Shown here: piece after piece, positions 57,915 to 64,000 of the stretch | Layout: each line of letters begins with the position of its first letter | Numbering within the stretch: the first letter of the stretch is position 1 | Program-made: the position numbers and the translations under genes | The notes under the pieces: model-generated | What the model saw: the letters and a program-made list of their open reading frames with translations, nothing else | What the model was told of the DNA's origin: nothing | Database searches by the model: none | Assembly (NCBI GenBank): GCA_916048095.2 | Contig: OU696572.1 | Coordinates: 4,793,362-4,857,361 of the forward strand | DNA from: Sacculina carcini | Taxonomy: Eukaryota; Arthropoda; Thecostraca; Sacculinidae | Length of the DNA stretch: 64,000 nucleotides | Direction: 5' to 3'

Positions 57915-59100
57915 TATTTCTCTGCTTCCTCTTCCTTCGAAGCTTCTTGAAGCTGCCATTCTTCCTCAGCTCCGCCCGTGCATATATTCGGCCCTAGATC
58001 CCTGCCAATTGGGGTTCGTTTCCGGACACTCTACTGGAACTCTGCTACTCTCTGCTTAAAAAATACTTGCTTCTTTTTATGTGGGTACTTATGTGCTTTC
58101 CATTTCGCTGGACTTTTCTTCCGCTTTTGACCTTGTGAATCACTCTATTCTCCGTCTTGACCTACAGCATGCTGGTCTTTCTTCCTCAGCGATGCGCTGT
58201 AACTCTGAATATCCACCTTATTTTCCCATTATTCCGGGTGTTCCCCAAGGCTCTCTTCTCGGTCCTCTTTTGTTTAATCCTTATGTTTCTTCTCTCTGTC
58301 CGATCCTACGCACTTATTCTATATCTTTCCACATTTTTGCGGATGATAGTCAAATTTACTTCCCATTTTCGTCATCTAACATCAATCTCATCGACCAACT
58401 TCTGTCCAACATAGGCGTACTCTAGAGATCTTCTCTTGAACCCAGATAAACCGAGTATATCTTAATCCACCCTCCTAGGATCTCGCTGACCTGTCTTCAT
58501 TTGTCCCTTTCCTCCCATATTCGTAGTTTGGGCATTGTCTTTGATCCTTCACTTTACTTCTGCAAGCGTCTTTCAAACTTTATCCGATCCTGTCGATTCA
58601 CCTTGCGCCAACTATACCCAATACGCCTTCACATCAATGAATCGTCCGCACTGCTTCTTGTTAATTCTTACATCTTCTCGTACTCGACTTACGTCTTCAT
58701 CGTGATTACATTTACTCGACTATTGCAACTCTGTTTTTTCATTTACCTCAAAAATATTTTCGCTCCCTTCAGTCGATCATTAACCTCTCCTGTCGGATCG
58801 TTTTACGTCTTCCACCTAGAACACCAACGTCTGCACATATTCGGCAACTAGGTTGGTTGCCAGTCCCCTCGAGGATTCATCATAAGCTTTGCTGTCTTGT
58901 GTATAAACTTCTTCACTCGTCTTTTCCTCCTTCCTATTACTCACCCTCCTACAGTTCAACGAGCGACCTTCCAGTCGCCGTCCTCTACCTCTTATTTGTC
59001 CTCATGATCTTCATGAGTCAAACTGGTCGGTCAAGTCTTTTTAATTTTCTGCTCCCCGTCTTTATAATTATCTTCCTCGTCATTTTCTGAACCAAAAATC
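57915..59100 (+). pseudogene. LINE-B reverse transcriptase, decayed plus copy
   Basis: Reverse-transcriptase blocks in order: QLGFVSGHSTGTLLL (about 58010-58050), VLSISLDFSSAFDLVNHSIL (58090-58150), PGVPQGSLLGPLLFNPYVSS (58230-58290), SISFHIFADDSQIYFPF (58320-58370, FADD intact), then SHIRSLGIVFDPSLYF and the C-terminal region. A deletion removes the segment between motif A and motif B, and stops lie near 58425 and 58851. It is related in arrangement to the minus-strand copy at 61959-63980 but diverged. The clade is CR1/L2/jockey-like by FADD and C-terminal layout. Confidence 0.85.
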
Positions 59101-60395
59101 ATACTCCTCATTCTCTTCGGCTCTGCACACATTTTTGTTGTCCTTGCCCATGCCTCTAATTCCTACATTCCGACAGCATTAAGTTGTCCTCTCTACATTC
59201 TTTTTTTGCCACTTAGCACTGGCGCTTGATAACCAATAATACTGTATAATGTGTTATTTATTGTTGTTTGTACACTGGCTAACTTCTCATTTCTTTTTCT
59301 TTCAATTACATTTGTGTACATTTTCTGCTGGCTCATTTATTTTTCGCCTATGAGCGACTACTCTTTTATATTGTTACCACCATTTTTACTGTTTATGCGC
59401 CTCTGCTTTACTTGGCGATATATCAAATATACGATGAAATCTCGTATGCTTGTTTGTTTGTTTATACTATCTTTCAGCAACTGTTGTTATTCGCACCCAG
59501 TAGAGCGAAAGTAGATGATAGTGTCTGGGCTTTTGTGTTTGAGCCATGCGTTAGGTGTGAAGAATTTCATTGTATGTTTTTCCGAAAACCCGTTGAAGAA
59601 AATTGTAGTTCAATATAACTATGAAATCGAGTGCTAATTATGTATTCTGCTTCATTGAATCTGTTAAAAAGCATGTTTCTTAAATTCGTCTTTCTGTTTC
59701 TGTGATCTGTAATCTGTATTATATATTTTGTATTCTGCATTGTTTTGTGTAAATATGCATTGATTTGATATATTTTTGCATTCTGTATTCTGCTATTTCA
59801 ATTTTGCTTAGGAAACTAATTCTCAAAGTCTGTATTCTGTCTCGTGCTGTGCTCTGCTTGTTGTGTTGTGTTTCGTCAATTCCAATTTCTAAAATCACAT
59901 TTCTGTCGTCGTGTGTGCAGAGATGTTTAAGAGCGGACATTCTGGTTTGAGTATAATAAAATGTTGTTGTTGGGCGCTATGAGCATTCATGGGCCTTTTC
60001 AGGATTGTGGCCTTTTCAGGATTATACAAACAATTCAAACTTTTTTTCGCGGTACTTGTACAACAATTGTAGCGCAGTGTAAAAATCAACATGGAAATCT
60101 AGACACGATGAATTTCGAGAGGGAATTGTGATAATATAATAGATTGGAAGTAATGTAAGTTGTCAATGTCACACCTCTCGCAACTAACAGTGGAAGATTT
60201 ATACTTTCTGACCGGCTTGACTGGATTAGATGCCGGGCATTTTTTCAAAATTGAGACATTGATTCGATGAATGTATGAGTCTGAATAGATATAAATTCGA
60301 CTGAATTTTTATGTATATTAAATTAGAGCATGCTATTCTCAGCTGTTATTTTTGATGGCATATGTTATTTGTTCCTGATAATTTTCCACGCTTAG
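59101..60395. other. probable LINE-B 3' UTR and intron remainder
   Basis: T/C-rich sequence after the ORF end ('ttgtgtacattttctgctgg'), then repeats such as 'tctgtattctg' (59640-59860). No gene was recognised before the acceptor at 60395. Confidence 0.35.
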
Positions 60396-60657
60396 ATTCC
60401 GCAGTTGCCAGAACCCATCCAGCAATGAGCGGAAGCATCGAATTACAGCAGCAAGATATGCGTCAGCTTCCTGTGCTGGTGCTTAACAGCACTTGCCCCC
60501 TGTGCCCCTCGCTGGCAGCCGCTGCGACAGTTGATCAACTGGCGCAGGTGCTCGAGGAGTGCCGGACAGCTGGTGGATGCGTGGAGGGTTACTGGTGGAA
60601 CGGAACCTGGTGTGTGGACTCGCCGGCTGTCTGCCCCTGTCTGCACAATGGTCGCCG
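60396..60657 (+). CDS. hemocytin/SCO-spondin-like protein, exon e (cysteine-rich TIL/VWC-like)
   Basis: After the split Asp codon the exon reads SAVARTHPAMSGSIELQQQD, then LNSTCPLCPSLAAAA, LAQVLEECRTAGGCVEGYWW and NGTWCVDSPAVCPCLHNGRR. The Cys spacing ending CVxxxxCPCxHNGR is typical of the TIL/VWC-like joins next to VWD domains in mucins, hemocytin and SCO-spondin. The acceptor ttttccacgcttag/AT is phase 1, matching exon d. The proposed donor is GTCGCCG/gttagc, phase 2. A domain order of two F5/8C domains then a Cys-rich TIL-like module favours the hemocytin/hemolectin type. The gene must continue beyond the window, because a VWD domain would be expected next and is not seen here. Confidence 0.82.
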
Positions 60658-60730
60658 GTTAGCTCCCTTTAATCAATAAAGTACATTGAATTAATAAAAG
60701 AAAACGAATACAATTTATAAAGAAAAAGTT

Positions 60731-61035
60731 AGCCCAGCAAAAGTAAAAGTAAAAGTAAAAGTAAAAGTAAAAGTAAAAGTAAAAGTAAAAGTAAAAGTAA
60801 AAGTAAAAGTAAAAGTAAAAGTAAAAGTAAAAGTAAAATTAAAATTAAAGGTAAAAGTAAAAGTAAAGGTAAAAGTAAAAGTAAAAGTAAAAGTAAAAGT
60901 AAAAGTAAAAGTAAAAGTAAAAGTAAAAGTAAAAGTAAAAGTAAAAGTAAAAGTAAAAGTAAAAGTAAAAGTAAAAGTAAAAGTAAAAGTAAAAGTAAAA
61001 GTAAAAGTAAAGTAAAAGTAAAAGTAAGAAAAGTA
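60731..61035. repeat. hexanucleotide array (GTAAAA)n, about 48 units
   Basis: An almost pure array with a few variants (aaaatt, aaaggt) near 60835-60875 and a single-base slip near 61010. The reverse strand reads as Phe-Thr repeats, which is not coding. Confidence 0.95.
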
Positions 61036-61262
61036 AGTTAAGTAGACGTGCAGATTTGTCTGGCCACAAACCAGATCCAAAACTGCATACCCCCAATTCG
61101 ACCTTCATATCCTAAACCAACTACACATTATTGGCAGATTGCATAAGAGGGTAAATAAGAAGCAGAATGATGAAATCATTTGGGACCAGAAGATACACAT
61201 AGCAATAAGAGGTCAACAAAACCAAACCTATGACATTCTTGCATCCATTTTACCCCTAGGGG
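61036..61262. mobile_element. family B element, truncated copy 2
   Basis: 'aagtagacgtgcagatttgt', 'ccacaaaccagatccaaaac' and, at the end, part of one 141-bp unit ('gaggtcaacaaaacc', 'ttgcatccattttacccc') match the element at 14765-16051. The hexanucleotide array abuts its left end. Confidence 0.65.
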
Positions 61263-61765
61263 CCACGACCATCATCCGATGATCAAGTCAATTCCTGATG
61301 ATTTCGTGGCAGCAAGAAGCACGCGGTTTACATCCAAACAGCATTCCCAGTGCATGGCTCCAATTCGTTGTCGTACAAAACAATTCCAACGTTGCTTTCT
61401 TCCGGCCACTGTGTCTACTTGGAACACGTTGAATGAGGAGGCTTTCTCGCAGAACAATTTGAAGAACTTCAAGGTCAAAGTAAATGAAATGCTACTGAAA
61501 GAGCGGAATTGACTGTTCAGTCTTATTAGTTGTATATTTATTCATATTTATTGTTATTTATTCATGCTTATTGTTATTTATTTTCTATTTATTTATATTT
61601 ATTCCTATTTTACCCTCTATTTATTACTATTTATTATTGGTTGTTGTTATTGATTAAATTATACTTTTACTCAGTGTTGGCTGTTGTTGTTGTTTATTGA
61701 ATCATATTTATTGTTGTTGCTGATTATTGAATCATACTTATTGTTGTTCAGAAATCAGAAATCAG
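61263..61765 (+). pseudogene. LINE-A ORF2 C-terminus and 3' UTR start
   Basis: The frame 61279-61512 reads DDFVAARSTRFTSKQHSQCM, RTKQFQRCFLPATVSTWNTL and NNLKNFKVKVNEMLLKERN, then stop. This is the usual C-terminal signature of CR1/L2/jockey-like ORF2 (R..FFPR.V..WN.LP...). It is followed by the AT-rich UTR that defines LINE-A copies elsewhere in the window. It is severely 5'-truncated at the junction with family B. Confidence 0.75.
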
Positions 61766-61958
61766 AAATGTATTGCCACTTTATACAACAAAGTATTGGC
61801 ATGGATGAAAATATACATACAAATCACACAATGTACACACAAATGAAAATGCATCTTATAAAAAAAACAAGAAAACTTGGGCTCACAGCGGAATAAGACG
61901 CACAAGAGTCACACAAAAATACGTATACTACAGAAAAACGAATAATATCGGTGTGGGC

Positions 61959-63980
61959 TCAATAATCTATGTACGCATCCAAAAGATATTTATATAATTT
62001 GCTGCTAAAAGATTTATAGGAGCTGGAAGATGTAATTGAACGCGGAAGTTTATTGAAAAGACGGGGGGCAATGTATTGGAAGGATTTGGAAGACCATGAT
62101 GATTCGGAAACTGCTCGGGGTTCTAGAAGGGCATTAGATGATCGAGTGTTAGTGTTGTGTGAGACTGGCACTACCAGCTCCTTCAGATAGGGTGGAGGAT
62201 AGGGGGAGTTGATCAATTTGAAAGTGAGACAACATATTTTGTGTTGGGTCATATATTTAAAAAGAAGCCATCTCAATGTTTTGAGGTATCGAGAGGTGGG
62301 ATGACGGGAAGGAAGTCTGAAAACAAAACGGCACGATTGGTTGAGAATAGATTGGAAGGAAGAAATGTCTCTTTTTGGTAGAGAATAAAACAAAGAGGAA
62401 CAATAATTGAGATGGGGGAAAATATAGGCATTAATTAGAGCAATGGAGGAACGTTGATCTAGGTATTTACGTGACATATAGAGGTTACGTAGTATATAGC
62501 GACACTTTCGTAAAGAAATTTTAATGTGGTGTGAGAAGCTGAGTGAGGTATCAATATATACACCAAGACTCTTAACGTGTGGCAGTATTTTCAGTTGGTT
62601 CACTTGGAAATCCATAGAAGGGGCTTGCAATAGTAGGAATTGGGTTTTAGAGTGGTTGATAACAAGTGACCTATAGGAAGCCCAGGAATTGATAGCGTTG
62701 AATATGTTAGGAATATCGTTCTCGCGAAAAGCAGGTAAATATATTTGTATATCGTCGGCAAAGAGGTGATAAGATAGAGACATGGATCGGAGGAGAGGAC
62801 AAATGGAGTACATGAAAATATTGAATAAAATGGGACCGAGGATAGATCCTTGAGGGACACCAGAAGTGATTGGATGTGAAGGGGACTCATCGGAATCAAT
62901 TTGGACAGAAAAGCTACGGTCGGATAGGTAAGAAATGAACAGTGAAAGAGCAGAATCAGATATACCAAATGAACGAAGATCCTGGATGAGGACAGAATGA
63001 TCAACGAAATCAGAAGCTGAGGAAAGGTCGATTAAAATAAGGATAATTGGAGTTTTAGATGAAAACTGTTGAAGAACTTCATTTTGAATTTTGAGAAGAG
63101 CGGTTTCGGTGGATCTATGTTTGATAAAACCAGATTGAAATTGATCGACAAAATTGTTATCCATGATATAATGCGATAATTGTTTGTAAATGGCAGCTTC
63201 AATAATTTTGGCTGAGAATGTTAGAAGGGAAATGGGGCGATAACTTGCTGTAGAAAACGTGTCTTAATTAGGTTTTTTTAGTATAGGTTTGACAACCGCG
63301 TGTTTTGAAGCGAGGAATGAGCCTTGGAGGAAGGAACTGTTGATGAGGTGGGTATAAAAAGGGGCTAATAAGTAGATACTTTTTGAAATCTTTCCATAGC
63401 AAATGGGATTTCGAGGGCATGACGAAGGTCTTGTTTTCCGTAGAATTTGTAAAGCGTCGAATAAAGTTAATTGGTCAAATGACTGCAAAGGATTCACTGC
63501 ACTTTTAACTACTGTGTGAGGTACTGGTGCTGGGGACGAGTTAATTCCCAAAAGGGAGGAAGCCTTAGATATGAGGAAATTTGCAAACTCTTTCGCAGTG
63601 AATGAGGGAGATATACGAGTCTGTTTACCAATGAGCTTGTTTAGCAAGCACAACCGAGAACAAGAATGACTATTGGCGAGCAGATTTGAAACCCTATCAA
63701 CTTTGAATTTCTCGAGAGATAATATATAGGCTCGACGATATTAGGTAAATGCTTCCCAGTCGGCATCGCAACGAGTTCGAGACCAAACCCGCTCAAGTTT
63801 GCGCAACTCCCTCCTGGATTGTATGATATTTTTCGGAATATCTAGTTTTTTAGGGGAAGTCAAGGTTTTTATGTGTCTGATAGGAAATAGCAAATCTCGG
63901 ATACCAGAAAGCCGCGAGTCTAAAAATGACTCCAGGAGTTCAGCAGGTACATTCAAGAAGCTAAGAGGCGGAAGGAACTG
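61959..63980 (-). pseudogene. LINE-B ORF2 (reverse transcriptase), nearly continuous
   Basis: On the minus strand: an N-terminal linker (63956-63741, stop), then MCLLNKLIGKQTRIS to VVKPILKKPN (63653-63264, stop). The frame continues SYRPISLLTFSAKIIEAAIY and a 401-residue open stretch (63164-61959). The latter holds FQSGFIKHRSTETALL, the motif LILIDLSSASDFVDHSVL, SGVPQGSILGPILFNIFMYS, the catalytic FADDIQIYL, the thumb region and a C-terminal PRLFNKLPRSI. Motif A shows SSASDFV where the family has xxAFDxV. Only two or three stop codons interrupt it, so this is a comparatively young copy. The endonuclease would lie beyond the window edge. It runs opposite to the gene. Confidence 0.9.
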
Positions 63981-64000
63981 AGCGAAGTAAAATGAGAACG

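Noticed and set aside
60715-61080. 121-residue Phe-Thr repeat protein on the minus strand
   Set aside because: It is a translation of the (GTAAAA)n array with no other coding evidence.

Overview
This window is intergenic or intronic DNA of an invertebrate animal nuclear genome. It is AT-rich, with GT-AG split exons, a tRNA-derived SINE, LTR, LINE, Penelope-like, hAT and piggyBac transposons, and many micro- and minisatellites. There is no bacterial-style gene organisation and no rRNA or CRISPR. I cannot name the species. Animal-type F5/8C (discoidin) and cysteine-rich exons plus abundant Penelope-like elements fit many invertebrate phyla.

The only convincing host gene is on the + strand. Five exons (23338-23546, 30786-31145, 39159-39368, 45636-45783, 60396-60657) have matching splice phases. 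They encode the C-terminal part of one F5/8C domain, most or all of a second, and then a cysteine-rich TIL/VWC-like module. This order resembles the secreted hemocytin/hemolectin and SCO-spondin families. Its introns are 6.3-14.6 kb and consist almost wholly of mobile elements. A possible minus-strand exon (48118-48324) is weaker.

Layout. 0-4.7 kb: Penelope fragment and truncated Copia. 4.7-10.1 kb: two copies of a non-autonomous hAT (one with a SINE inside), separated by LINE and hAT transposase relics. 11.3-21.1 kb: a stack of nested insertions in a LINE 3' region. It includes an internally deleted BEL/Pao element with LTRs, primer-binding site and polypurine tract; a minisatellite element; a duplicated 1.8-kb segment; and a hAT inside a hAT inside a hAT. 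21-25.9 kb: hAT-like transposase relic, exon 1 and LINE fragments. 25.9-29.4 and 51.2-56.2 kb: two large related arrays built from a recurrent 'acccgcccgtcgtgcgg' motif. 33.8-36.3 kb: second copy of the duplicated segment. 36.3-41.3 kb: a repeat pair, one interrupted by a hAT with CGATAA-rich ends, and a small intact hAT. 42.3-45.1 kb: decayed Ty3/gypsy joined to a LINE fragment. 46.3-47.9 kb: piggyBac relic with TTAA ends. 50.8-57.9 kb: Penelope-like pieces in inverted arrangement. 57.9-64 kb: two LINE copies in opposite orientation, and a simple hexanucleotide array.

No transposon here looks able to encode its full machinery: every coding region seen is truncated, frameshifted or interrupted by stops. 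The elements interact mainly as insertion targets for one another, and target-site duplications allow the order of insertion to be read directly in several places.
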